A stretch of 51,980 nucleotides of DNA from CALVGQ01 sp964369385 (GTDB taxonomy: Bacteria; Bacillota_I; Bacilli_A; Erysipelotrichales; Erysipelotrichaceae). This document shows, piece after piece, positions 24,695 through 31,950 of this stretch; within the stretch, counting starts at the first letter, position 1; every line of letters begins with the position of its first letter. The stretch lies in the NCBI GenBank assembly GCA_964369385.1, contig CAYJEY010000016.1, positions 1 to 51,980 of the forward strand, in the 5' to 3' direction. The notes under the pieces were generated by a model. That model was not told the origin of the DNA and ran no database searches. It saw only the letters and a list, made by a program, of their open reading frames with translations. Made by a program: the position numbers and the translations under genes.

Positions 24695-25483
24695 ATGAAA
24701 CTAATTGTGAGTGACTTAGATGGAACACTATTAAATAATGAACACAAAATATCTACTGCTACAAAAAATTACTTAAATAACTTAGGAGATAACTTTTATT
24801 TTGTCCCTTGTACTGCACGCTCCCTGGCTACTTTACCCGCTTGTTTAGATGAAATTTTATTTCGCTATGTAATTGCATGTAATGGAGTGATTATTTATGA
24901 TCAACTCGAAAAAAAGCGAATTGCCTACCACCCAATTGATCAACACATCATAAAATCAATGGTGAATGATTTGAGAGAATACAATATTGGATTTACAGTG
25001 ATTGCAGACAATGTAGTTTATTATGAGCGTGCTCGTAAAACAATGGGGGACTACTTTTTAGATGGTGAATTTGTCGATGATATCTCTGAAGTACTTGAGA
25101 TGAGTCATCCATTTGAAAAACTTCATATGACTTTTGATTGCCAAGAAGAAAAGGCTCGAGCATGGAAAGTATTGGAAGGCTATTCCAATATCTCTTTGAC
25201 TTCTTCTTACTTCAACAACATTGAAGTAACACATCCTCAAGCGACTAAAGGGAATGCATTAATTACTTTGGCCAAACACTTACAAATTCCAATTGAAGAT
25301 ACGATTTCCTTTGGTGATAACTTAAATGATGCAAGCATGCTCTTAGCAGCAGGTCATGGTGTTCAAATGAAAAACGCACAGGAAGAACTCAACGCTTACT
25401 CAGATTCTGTAACGATGAAATCCAATAATGAAGATGGATTAATTGATTATTTAGAATATTTAAATAATCTAGGATTGCTATAA
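24695..25483 (+). CDS. Cof-type HAD-superfamily phosphatase
   Basis: A 262-aa HAD hydrolase with a type IIB cap. Motif I is SDLDGTLLN with nucleophile Asp7; the C-terminal Lys motif is ATKGNALITLAKHL at about 187; motif IV is FGDNLNDASML. Family members dephosphorylate sugar phosphates, flavin precursors or pyridoxal phosphate, so the substrate is open. The start at 24695 has GAGGT upstream; an upstream ATG at 24656 lacks a ribosome site. Confidence 0.88.
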   Translation: MKLIVSDLDGTLLNNEHKISTATKNYLNNLGDNFYFVPCTARSLATLPACLDEILFRYVIACNGVIIYDQLEKKRIAYHPIDQHIIKSMVNDLREYNIGFTVIADNVVYYERARKTMGDYFLDGEFVDDISEVLEMSHPFEKLHMTFDCQEEKARAWKVLEGYSNISLTSSYFNNIEVTHPQATKGNALITLAKHLQIPIEDTISFGDNLNDASMLLAAGHGVQMKNAQEELNAYSDSVTMKSNNEDGLIDYLEYLNNLGLL

Positions 25484-25506
25484 AACACTGAATTTATTTT
25501 TAAAAG

Positions 25507-25532
25507 AAAAACTGGACAAGCCAGTTTTTTTT
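25507..25532. terminator. Bidirectional terminator between convergent HAD and FMN-binding genes
   Basis: AAAAACTGG (25507-25515), loop ACAAG, CCAGTTTTT (25521-25529) with further T residues. T-runs on both strands allow it to end both genes. Confidence 0.85.
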
Positions 25533-25535
25533 AAA

Positions 25536-26280
25536 TTATTGTGCTAAAGCCGTTTCAATTGCTGCGTTTACCCCTGCAATACTTGCCGATAATGTTACTC
25601 CTGATACTGTGTCTACTGTTCCATTTGCTTCAAGTACTGCTGCTTCAATGGCATNNNNNNNNNNNNNNNNNNNNNNNNNNNNNNNNNNNNNNNNNNNNNN
25701 NNNNNNNNNNNNNNNNNNNNNNNNNNNNNNNNNNNNNNNNNNNNNNNNNNNNNNTCACTCCATCTACTACTGTAAATGATACAGTGATTTCTGCATCACC
25801 GAATCCTTTTCCTACTCCCGTGTATGTACCATCTGCTAATGTCACTTCTGGTGTTTCTACCTCAACATTTGCAAGTGCATTTTCAATTGCTGAGTTTACT
25901 CCTGCAATACTTGCCGATAATGTTACCCCTGATACTGTGTCTACTGTTCCATTTGCTTCAAGTACTGCTGCTTCAATGGCATCAAAATCTGTTGCTTGTT
26001 GCTCAGGACTTACTGGATGTTGCTCTGCAGTTTCGATTGCTACTTCACTCATCACTCCATCTACTACTGTAAATGATACAGTGATTTCTGCATCACCGAA
26101 TCCTTTCCCTACTCCTTCGAAAGTTCCATCTGTTAATGTCACTGTTGTTGATTCATTTCCTCCTGTAGATGCTGTCTCTTCTGGATTGCTTCCTACAAGG
26201 GCATTCCCCCAGAATACAATTCCTACTGCTAAAACAAGTGCCATAATTGTGGCAATAATTGTTTTTTGATTTTGTCCCAT
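25536..26280 (-). CDS. Membrane-anchored protein with tandem FMN-binding domains (interrupted by assembly gap)
   Basis: Starts at 26280 with a single N-terminal transmembrane segment (residues about 7-28), so the rest lies outside the membrane. It then has FMN_bind-type repeats of 99 aa: repeat 1 covers residues about 47-140, with flavinylation-type motif DTVSGVTLS (Thr120); repeat 2 begins VTLADGTYTG and ends after the gap with the same motif, finishing VNAAIETALAQ at the stop (25538-25536). If only two repeats exist the gap is 69 bp and the protein is 237 aa. The closest analogue in layout is Listeria PplA, an extracellular electron shuttle with two FMN domains. It probably passes electrons to the neighbouring reductase. 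The flavin transferase ApbE is not in the window. Confidence 0.8.
25655..25754. other. Assembly gap (100 N) inside a tandem repeat
   Basis: Exactly 100 Ns, the usual placeholder length, placed inside the second FMN-binding repeat. The flanks are nearly identical to the corresponding parts of repeat 1, so the gap probably reflects repeat-induced assembly failure. The reading frame is broken across 100 bases but restored if the true length is 69, or 69 plus multiples of 297. Confidence 0.9.
25755..26141 (-). repeat. Near-identical 297-bp tandem repeat encoding FMN-binding domains
   Basis: The segment starting TCACTCCATCTACTACTGTA occurs at 25755 and again at 26052, a period of 297 bp (99 codons). 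The following stretch is almost identical for about 65 bp before diverging, and the segment at 25561-25654 matches 25889-25982 apart from a few changes. This indicates recent duplication or gene conversion. Confidence 0.85.
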
Positions 26281-26293
26281 AAATTCTCCTTCT

Positions 26294-26311
26294 TAGTTAG
26301 CGAGCTAACTA
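26294..26311. promoter_or_regulatory. 18-bp perfect palindrome, probable operator
   Basis: TAGTTAGCGAGCTAACTA lies in the 5' untranslated region of the tandem FMN protein gene, between its -10 and its ribosome site. Eight-base arms flank a GA centre. This is the form expected of a dimeric repressor operator; no T-run follows, so it is not a terminator. The cognate regulator is not identified. Confidence 0.6.
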
Positions 26312-26324
26312 TTATGCATGACTA

Positions 26325-26353
26325 ATTTTAACAATATCCCTCTTTATAGTCAA
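26325..26353 (-). promoter_or_regulatory. Promoter of the tandem FMN-binding protein gene
   Basis: Minus strand: TTGACT (26353-26348), 17-nt spacer, TAAAAT (26330-26325). Transcription would start at about 26318, just upstream of the palindrome at 26294-26311. The promoter lies after the terminator of the upstream reductase gene, so the two genes can be expressed separately. Confidence 0.65.
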
Positions 26354-26360
26354 TAAATAA

Positions 26361-26388
26361 AAAGTGCTCCTAAACTAGGAAACACTTT
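26361..26388 (-). terminator. Terminator of the second flavin reductase gene
   Basis: Minus-strand stem AAAGTGTTTCCTA / TAGGAGCACTTT with small mismatches (arms 26388-26376 and 26372-26361), followed by TTATTTATT. It sits 8 bp past the stop codon. Confidence 0.7.
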
Positions 26389-26395
26389 AATATTT

Positions 26396-28177
26396 TTATT
26401 CTTTTGATGTTAAAGCAGCATTTTCACCTGCTACTCTTCCAAATGTTACTGCATGTGCAATGGCTGAACCACTTGCTGGATAAAGTTCTCCAAAGAATTC
26501 ACTATTCGCAACTTCTCCTGCTGCGTATAACCCTTCAATTACTTCTCCCTGTGTATTTAGTACTTGAGCATCAAGATTAGTTACAATACCTCCAAATGTT
26601 CCAAGTAAAGATGGCTCCAGTGTTAGTGCATAATATGGCCCTTCACTAATCGGTGTCATGAATTCAACGCCTTTATTGAAATCTGTATCTTCATTCTCAA
26701 GTGTATTGTAACGTTCTACACTCGATACTAACTCTGACATACCTAATGTTGTAGCTAGTTCGTCGATACTTTCTGCTTTACTTACAACGCCTAATTCAAT
26801 TCCACTCTCTAGTAATTCAATTAATGCACTATGATCTTCTGATGTCGAATTTGCAGGTACATTTGAGCTATATAAGAAATAGAATTGCTCACTACCATTT
26901 TCACACATATCACGATGGACAAAAGGATAATCAGCAGCTTCATTTGTGAAACGTAACCCTGTTTCATCAACAATTATTCCACGTGTTTTATTTGCTAAAC
27001 TACCAATTGGTGTTGTGTGATTTAATCCAGGACTAATAATTTTCCATCCAATAACTCCATTTGGGAATTCTGTTTGTGCCCCTAAAGATTGTGCCATTAC
27101 AATCCCGTCCCCTTCACTTCCGGGTGCTGAAGTAGGGAAATCACCTGTTGCGATAGGTGCATATTGCGCTAGCATTTCAGGATTATTCCCATATCCCCCT
27201 GTAGCTAATATTACCGTTGATGATTCTACTGTTAAAGCATTGTAGTCTTGTTGAGCAGACACACCATTGACTACACCTTCATCATTAACTGTGATTTCTT
27301 GCACATCAGTAGATGTAATAATTTCAACACCTAATTCTCGTGCAGTGCTTGCTAATTCGTTGATCATACTCGCTCCTAGTCCTGAAGGTAAGTGTGATCT
27401 AGGTGTTGCATCTAGTCCCGCTTGTAAAATTGTTTGTGAATTATAGCCTACTCCACTTTCTATTAAGAAATCAATGTTATTTTGTGATTCTTGCGCTACT
27501 AGCTCAATATAAGCTTCATCCGCCACACCTTCTGCACGTTCTTTCCAATATGCTTCAAGGGCATCTGCAGAATCTTCAATTCCTGCTTCCTCTTGCAATG
27601 TAGTACCACCAGCATAGATTAAACCAGATGAAGTAATTGTAGAACCACCTAATCGATCTAACTTCTCAAGGACTATGACACTTGCACCATTTTGTGCTGC
27701 ACTAATCGCTGCTGATAATCCTGCTGCTCCAGATCCTACAATAACCACGTCAGCTTGCATCACTACATCTTCCGCAGAGATCATCACTTCTACTTCTTTC
27801 ATTGTTTCAACATCTAGTGTTGATTGGTTTGCTGCATCAAGAATAGCCGTGCGATACCCAATTGTCGATAATGTTGCTCCGCTTACATTATCAATTGATA
27901 ATGATTGATGATCAAGTACATGTGTAAATATTTTTTCCTGAGCTACATCACCCATTCCTAAAGTTTCATTTTGCGTTAAGACAACTAAATCTGTGATTTG
28001 ATTATCTTGTACACTCATTTCAATTTGTATTTCTCCCCCATGGCCTTTGCCTATTCCTACATAAGTTTCAACTTCACCACTTGTTGCAGTTGTTTCTTCA
28101 GTTGGTGTTGGTTCTTGATTAGCAGTAGTACAACCACTAATTAATAATGCAAAACATATTAATACTAACTTCTTCAT
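26396..28177 (-). CDS. Lipoprotein flavin-dependent reductase (FMN-binding + fumarate reductase-like FAD domain), second copy
   Basis: A 593-aa lipoprotein with lipobox ISGC (Cys16). The FMN-binding domain (about 37-120) carries a full flavinylation-type motif DNVSGATLST with Thr102. The FAD domain starts at GSGAAG (148-153) and ends with EGLYAAGEVANS and AVTFGRVAGENAA. A conserved arginine-containing segment TRGIIVDETGLRFTNEA matches the catalytic Arg region of flavocytochrome fumarate reductases, but the His expected before the GG motif is replaced (LLGTFGGIV). The substrate is therefore probably not fumarate. The gene is divergent from a LacI-type regulator and upstream of the tandem FMN protein. 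Confidence 0.87.
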   Translation of the reverse strand: MKKLVLICFALLISGCTTANQEPTPTEETTATSGEVETYVGIGKGHGGEIQIEMSVQDNQITDLVVLTQNETLGMGDVAQEKIFTHVLDHQSLSIDNVSGATLSTIGYRTAILDAANQSTLDVETMKEVEVMISAEDVVMQADVVIVGSGAAGLSAAISAAQNGASVIVLEKLDRLGGSTITSSGLIYAGGTTLQEEAGIEDSADALEAYWKERAEGVADEAYIELVAQESQNNIDFLIESGVGYNSQTILQAGLDATPRSHLPSGLGASMINELASTARELGVEIITSTDVQEITVNDEGVVNGVSAQQDYNALTVESSTVILATGGYGNNPEMLAQYAPIATGDFPTSAPGSEGDGIVMAQSLGAQTEFPNGVIGWKIISPGLNHTTPIGSLANKTRGIIVDETGLRFTNEAADYPFVHRDMCENGSEQFYFLYSSNVPANSTSEDHSALIELLESGIELGVVSKAESIDELATTLGMSELVSSVERYNTLENEDTDFNKGVEFMTPISEGPYYALTLEPSLLGTFGGIVTNLDAQVLNTQGEVIEGLYAAGEVANSEFFGELYPASGSAIAHAVTFGRVAGENAALTSKE

Positions 28178-28231
28178 TTCTCTTTTCCTCCGTTCTATAA
28201 TATGTTATCATTTTCACAAAACATTATACTG

Positions 28232-28253
28232 TGGGAATTATTATTTTTTCCCA
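28232..28253. promoter_or_regulatory. Inverted repeat in the divergent reductase/LacI spacer
   Basis: TGGGAA (28232-28237), 10-nt AT spacer, TTCCCA (28248-28253). It lies between the two divergent start codons and just upstream of the regulator start, a natural place for a LacI-type operator. The spacing is longer than typical LacI-family half-site spacing, so this is tentative. Confidence 0.35.
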
Positions 28254-28268
28254 TACTTTGGAGGATTT

Positions 28269-29270
28269 ATGAAAAAATTACCAATAACATCGATTGCTAC
28301 TGCTACCCAGCTTTCTAAATCGACCGTTTCTCGCTATTTTACTCAAGGCTATGTTTCTAAAAATGCTCGCGAGAAAATTGAGAACTTCTTAGATGAACAT
28401 GAAATTGATTCTTTTGCATATCGTCAATCCCACTTAAATTATCGTAATACTGTTCTTGTGATTACCCCATTACTTAAGAGTCCCAATCAATCTGATTTGG
28501 CTGAGAATATTTGTATTGAACTTGGCGAAAATCAACTGCAAGGGATGATTGTTTATTGTCCTTTTAAAGGTGATTCAATTGCAACTAATCTTATTTTTGC
28601 ACAAAAGAATCAACTGCGTGGTGTTATTTTACTCGGAACTCTAGAGAATACAACTAACATTGAAGCCATTTTACATTCTAAAATTCCGATTGTCTCTATT
28701 AATCAGCAATTTAATACAAGTTTTAACTCAACAGTGTTACTTGATGATTATCATGCCGGTAAACAAGCTATCCAACAACTCATATATGATGGCCATACTA
28801 ATATTGCACTGCTTCTTGGAATTGAGAACGCAACTGCTGCAGGTGGTCGTGAACAAGCTTTTTTTGATATGATGAAAAGTTATCACCTTGACTGCTTCAT
28901 CAGAAGAGGTGAATATGACTTTGAGTCAGGAGTTCGCTTTGTCCATGAACTGATTGAATCTAAATATGACTTTACTGCTATTATTGCCTGCAATGACTTA
29001 ATGAGCGCCGGTGTAGCTTCAACGCTCTTAAAGTATGGATATCGAATCCCTAAAGACTGTAGTATCATTGGCTTTGGAGATTCCTTTTTAAACTATATTT
29101 TAAGTACTCCAATATCTTCGATGTGTTATGACTTTAAAACAATTGCCAAATCACTCGTCCACGCACTTGGTCAAATGATAGACCATCCATTTATTCAACA
29201 TGAGCCAATTATATTTCAAGCTATGCTTAAAGATAATGGATCTACTTTTCCCTTAAATGAAAGTGATTGA
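28269..29270 (+). CDS. LacI/GalR-family transcriptional regulator
   Basis: A 333-aa regulator. The N-terminal helix-turn-helix (about 5-50) shows TSIATATQLSKSTVSRYFTQ, and a hinge region follows. The periplasmic-binding-like domain starts at NTVLVITPLLKSP and has LDDYHAGKQAIQQLI, GREQAFFDM, ACNDLMSAGVAS and CSIIGFGDS motifs. It is divergent from the flavin reductase at 28177 with a 91-bp shared spacer, so that gene is the obvious target. LacI proteins usually bind sugars or purines; which effector links to a reductase is unknown. Its stop overlaps the convergent riboswitch-controlled gene by 18 bp. Confidence 0.88.
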   Translation: MKKLPITSIATATQLSKSTVSRYFTQGYVSKNAREKIENFLDEHEIDSFAYRQSHLNYRNTVLVITPLLKSPNQSDLAENICIELGENQLQGMIVYCPFKGDSIATNLIFAQKNQLRGVILLGTLENTTNIEAILHSKIPIVSINQQFNTSFNSTVLLDDYHAGKQAIQQLIYDGHTNIALLLGIENATAAGGREQAFFDMMKSYHLDCFIRRGEYDFESGVRFVHELIESKYDFTAIIACNDLMSAGVASTLLKYGYRIPKDCSIIGFGDSFLNYILSTPISSMCYDFKTIAKSLVHALGQMIDHPFIQHEPIIFQAMLKDNGSTFPLNESD

Positions 29271-29630
29271 TCTACCTTCTCTTTCATATTTTAGCTTTAA
29301 CTCTTCTTCGAGTTCAGGTGAAATCACCTTCTTCACAATATAATCACCTTTTAGTAAGTATTGATGATAATTAATCATCACTGGTGGATTTCCAGGTGTA
29401 GTTCTTGCAATGTACCAAGTAGTCGACGCAATGTAACCTATTGAATATCTTTGTTCATCCTCAATCCATGATATTCCCATGAGCATTCCGACTTCTTTTG
29501 GCGCACTTCCATCGCGATAAACTAATCCCAATTGTATGACTTCTTCAAGAAAGTGACTTTTTACAGCATCATCCTCAAGGTAAAACCATACTCTTTTGTG
29601 TTGTTTCAATAGTTGTGTTAAATTTTTCAT
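29253..29630 (-). CDS. Hypothetical protein controlled by a SAM riboswitch
   Basis: A 125-aa soluble protein with no signal peptide or membrane segment. The start at 29630 (MKNLTQLLKQHKRVWFYLE) has GAGGAC upstream; a longer reading from 29660 would begin within the terminator hairpin. It is mixed alpha/beta with aromatic patches such as YIASTTWYIARTTPG. I recognise no family. The leader contains a SAM-binding riboswitch, so the gene should be on when SAM is scarce, implying a role in methionine, SAM or sulphur economy. Its 3' end overlaps the convergent LacI-type gene by 18 bp. It appears monocistronic. Confidence 0.75.
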   Translation of the reverse strand: MKNLTQLLKQHKRVWFYLEDDAVKSHFLEEVIQLGLVYRDGSAPKEVGMLMGISWIEDEQRYSIGYIASTTWYIARTTPGNPPVMINYHQYLLKGDYIVKKVISPELEEELKLKYEREGRSITFI

Positions 29631-29659
29631 CTTTTTGTCCTCTTTTCTAAGTTGACCCA

Positions 29660-29785
29660 AAAGAAAAACCCATCAAAAAGATGGGCACACTTATCTTATC
29701 ATCCCATCATTCAAGTTTTAGCACCTTACATTATTGCAGGTTGCTGTGTGATCATTGAGCTTGTCTCTTCCACACTCTTTATAGG
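29660..29785 (-). promoter_or_regulatory. SAM riboswitch (S-box type) with terminator/antiterminator
   Basis: Minus-strand elements in order: P1 CCTAT (29785-29781); P2 GTGTG (29775-29771) paired with CACAC (29750-29746); inner P2 GAG (29767-29765) with CTC (29759-29757); conserved GCAACC (29744-29739); P3 ACCT/AGGT (29741-29738, 29726-29723); and GGTGCTAA (29725-29718). The P2 loop CAAG pairs with CTTG (29715-29712), the S-box pseudoknot. P1 may close with ATGGG (29707-29703). The expression platform is GATGGG (29708-29703) competing for CCCATC (29685-29680), which otherwise pairs with GATGGG (29674-29669) followed by a T-run. Canonical P4 is not obvious, so it may be a SAM-I/IV-like variant. 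Confidence 0.85.
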
Positions 29786-29792
29786 TATTTAT

Positions 29793-29821
29793 AATATAGC
29801 CTAAATTCCAAAGAAATTCAA
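29793..29821 (-). promoter_or_regulatory. Promoter of the SAM-riboswitch transcript
   Basis: Minus strand: TTGAAT (29821-29816), 17-nt spacer, TATATT (29798-29793). Transcription would begin at about 29786, immediately before P1 of the riboswitch, which supports the aptamer boundaries. Confidence 0.75.
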
Positions 29822-29839
29822 GCCAGTACATTGAAACAT

Positions 29840-29863
29840 AAAAAAACCAATCTTGTGATTGGC
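29840..29863 (-). terminator. Terminator of murA
   Basis: Minus strand: GCCAATC, loop ACAA, GATTGG, then a run of T residues (29863-29840). It directly follows the murA stop and isolates the riboswitch unit from murA readthrough. Confidence 0.85.
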
Positions 29864-31129
29864 TTAATCTTCTACATGTACACGACGTACTTTTGCACCT
29901 AGTGCATTTAGTTTTCCATCTATATCATCGTATCCACGATCAATATGATAGATTTCATGAATTTCAGTGACCCCACTTGCGATTAGCCCAGCTACCACTA
30001 AGCTCGCTCCACAACGTAAGTCTGTTGCAGTTACTACATCTCCAAATAACTCTGTTGGTCCTGATACTTCACATTGCCCCTGACCCACTTCAATATTTGC
30101 ACCCATGCGTTGCAACTCTAAGCAATGCTTGAATCGTTCAATATAAATAGTTTCCACGACTTTTGATTGTCCGTGTGCTTGTGTTAGTAAAGTAGTTAAT
30201 GGTTGTTGTAAATCTGTTGCAAACCCTGGATAAGGTAGCGTTTTTAGATCTACTGCTTTTAATTTATTGCCGCTACGAATAGTGACTTTATCCACATCTA
30301 CATCCATATCCACACCCATTTCCTCTAGTTTTGATAACAAACTTTCTAAATGCTGAGGGATGATGTTTTCAATGACCATTTCTTTTGCGATTGCTGCTGC
30401 AATTACAATGAATGTTCCAGCAACAATACGATCTGGAATAATTTCATGGAAGCAACCGTTCAACTGATCAACACCATCGATTGTGATAACATTTGTCCCA
30501 GCTCCACGAATTCTTGCACCCATTTTATTTAATAGTGTTGCAACATCAATAATTTCAGGTTCTTTTGCCGCATTTTCAATCGTTGTACGACCTTTTGCGT
30601 GCACAGAAGCCATCATAATATTGATCGTTGCTCCTACAGAACAAATATCCATAAAGATTTTTGCCCCAACAAGTTCTTCTGCTTTAATTGTATAATATCC
30701 ATGTGAATACTCAATCTTTGCACCTAATGCTTCAAATCCTTTTAGATGTAAATCAATCGGTCTTGGACCTAAATAACATCCTCCAGGCATTTTCATTTTT
30801 ACTTCACCATATTTCCCTAGTAGTGCTCCCATAAAATAATAAGAAGCTCTTAACTTAGAAACGGCAGAATGGTCAAGTGGTGCATTTTTCATGTTTGTTG
30901 TATCAATAATTATGTGGTCAGTAGTATTTTGTACAACATCCACACCTAACTCTCTTAATAAGACAGTTAATGATTCTACATCTGATATATCCGGTACTCC
31001 ACAAATTGTGATTGGCCCATTTGCTAAAATAGCCGCTGGTATGAGTGCAACAGTTGCATTTTTCGACCCGCTAATACGCACTGTACCTTCTAATTTATGT
31101 CCACCTTCTATTTGAATAACTTCTTTCAT
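29864..31129 (-). CDS. murA: UDP-N-acetylglucosamine 1-carboxyvinyltransferase
   Basis: First committed step of peptidoglycan synthesis: transfers enolpyruvate from PEP to UDP-GlcNAc (421 aa). The fosfomycin target Cys is present in MPGGCYLGPRPIDLH at about residue 117. The N-terminal GGHKLEGTVRISGSKNA and C-terminal DRGYDDIDGKLNALGA motifs are typical. Bacillota often have two paralogues (MurA and MurZ); which one this is cannot be decided here. It lies 59 bp downstream of a HAD gene on the same strand. Confidence 0.96.
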   Translation of the reverse strand: MKEVIQIEGGHKLEGTVRISGSKNATVALIPAAILANGPITICGVPDISDVESLTVLLRELGVDVVQNTTDHIIIDTTNMKNAPLDHSAVSKLRASYYFMGALLGKYGEVKMKMPGGCYLGPRPIDLHLKGFEALGAKIEYSHGYYTIKAEELVGAKIFMDICSVGATINIMMASVHAKGRTTIENAAKEPEIIDVATLLNKMGARIRGAGTNVITIDGVDQLNGCFHEIIPDRIVAGTFIVIAAAIAKEMVIENIIPQHLESLLSKLEEMGVDMDVDVDKVTIRSGNKLKAVDLKTLPYPGFATDLQQPLTTLLTQAHGQSKVVETIYIERFKHCLELQRMGANIEVGQGQCEVSGPTELFGDVVTATDLRCGASLVVAGLIASGVTEIHEIYHIDRGYDDIDGKLNALGAKVRRVHVED

Positions 31130-31188
31130 TATTCTACTTCCTCTCTACTATCATTCTATTTCTAAGAGACGATTGTGTTACAACCCAA

Positions 31189-31848
31189 TTACATCTTTTT
31201 CAAATAGTTTTGTTCAACCACATCTTTTGCGATGTGCATTGAATTTACACGATAATCTGCTTGACTTTGATCTAAGTCAAAACGCTCATCCATAATGGCA
31301 ATAACAGGCATACCTGCATTTTTACCTGCTTGGATACCCATTGTTGAATCCTCTATAACTATACACTCCTTCGGTTCTACCCCAAAGCGTGCTGCTGCTG
31401 TTAAATATATTTCAGGATGTGGTTTACTTTCTTTAAAGTTTTCTCCACTTAAATAAAAAGACACATATTCTGATAATCCACATTGATCTACGACTTTTTC
31501 AATTGTCGCTAGCGGCGATGATGAACAGATAGCACAAGAAATTCCTTGCAACTTTAACCACTTCATGGTTTCCGTTACACCTTCCTTTAATCCTTCTTTA
31601 TAATTAAAAGGATTTTGTCTAAAATATGCTTCATTGCGCTCTTTTACAGCCTCTTTTGATATCTTTTTTCCTAACAAATCCACTAACATATCATAAGTTT
31701 TATCCATTGTTGTTCCAATCAATTTATGGATATCTTCAATTTTACCTTGAAACCCAATTTCTTTCATCCATGTATATGTGCCCTCTGCATAATAGCCTTC
31801 GCTATCAATAAGCACACCGTCCATATCAAATAAAATTACTTTTAACAT
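31189..31848 (-). CDS. HAD-family phosphatase, beta-phosphoglucomutase-like
   Basis: A 220-aa type IA HAD protein. The start at 31848 gives MLKVILFDMDGVLIDSE with GGTG upstream. Motif I DMDGVLID has nucleophile and acid Asp; motif II is ICSSSPL; the Lys is in KESKPHPEIY, the KPxPE signature of the beta-PGM/phosphoglycolate subgroup; motif IV is CIVIEDSTMGIQAG. It probably acts on a small sugar phosphate or has a house-cleaning role. It is upstream of murA and may be cotranscribed. Confidence 0.87.
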   Translation of the reverse strand: MLKVILFDMDGVLIDSEGYYAEGTYTWMKEIGFQGKIEDIHKLIGTTMDKTYDMLVDLLGKKISKEAVKERNEAYFRQNPFNYKEGLKEGVTETMKWLKLQGISCAICSSSPLATIEKVVDQCGLSEYVSFYLSGENFKESKPHPEIYLTAAARFGVEPKECIVIEDSTMGIQAGKNAGMPVIAIMDERFDLDQSQADYRVNSMHIAKDVVEQNYLKKM

Positions 31849-31950
31849 TTTCATCACCACAATTATAATAAATGAATATGCCTTATAAGTCTACTAAAGA
31901 ATAAGGAAAAACGCAAGTAACGACTATAAATAAGAGGTGAGGTAATTAAA

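Noticed and set aside
25755..26141. CRISPR-like direct repeats
   Set aside because: The repeat unit is 297 bp, coding and in frame, with no short repeat-spacer pattern.
25541..26269. Long plus-strand open frame across the N-run
   Set aside because: It is antisense to the tandem FMN-binding gene, low complexity, has no ribosome site, and is created by the codon bias of the real gene.
29630..29660. Upstream start codon for the riboswitch-controlled gene at 29660
   Set aside because: It would lie at the terminator T-run without a ribosome site; the ATG at 29630 has GAGGAC at good spacing.
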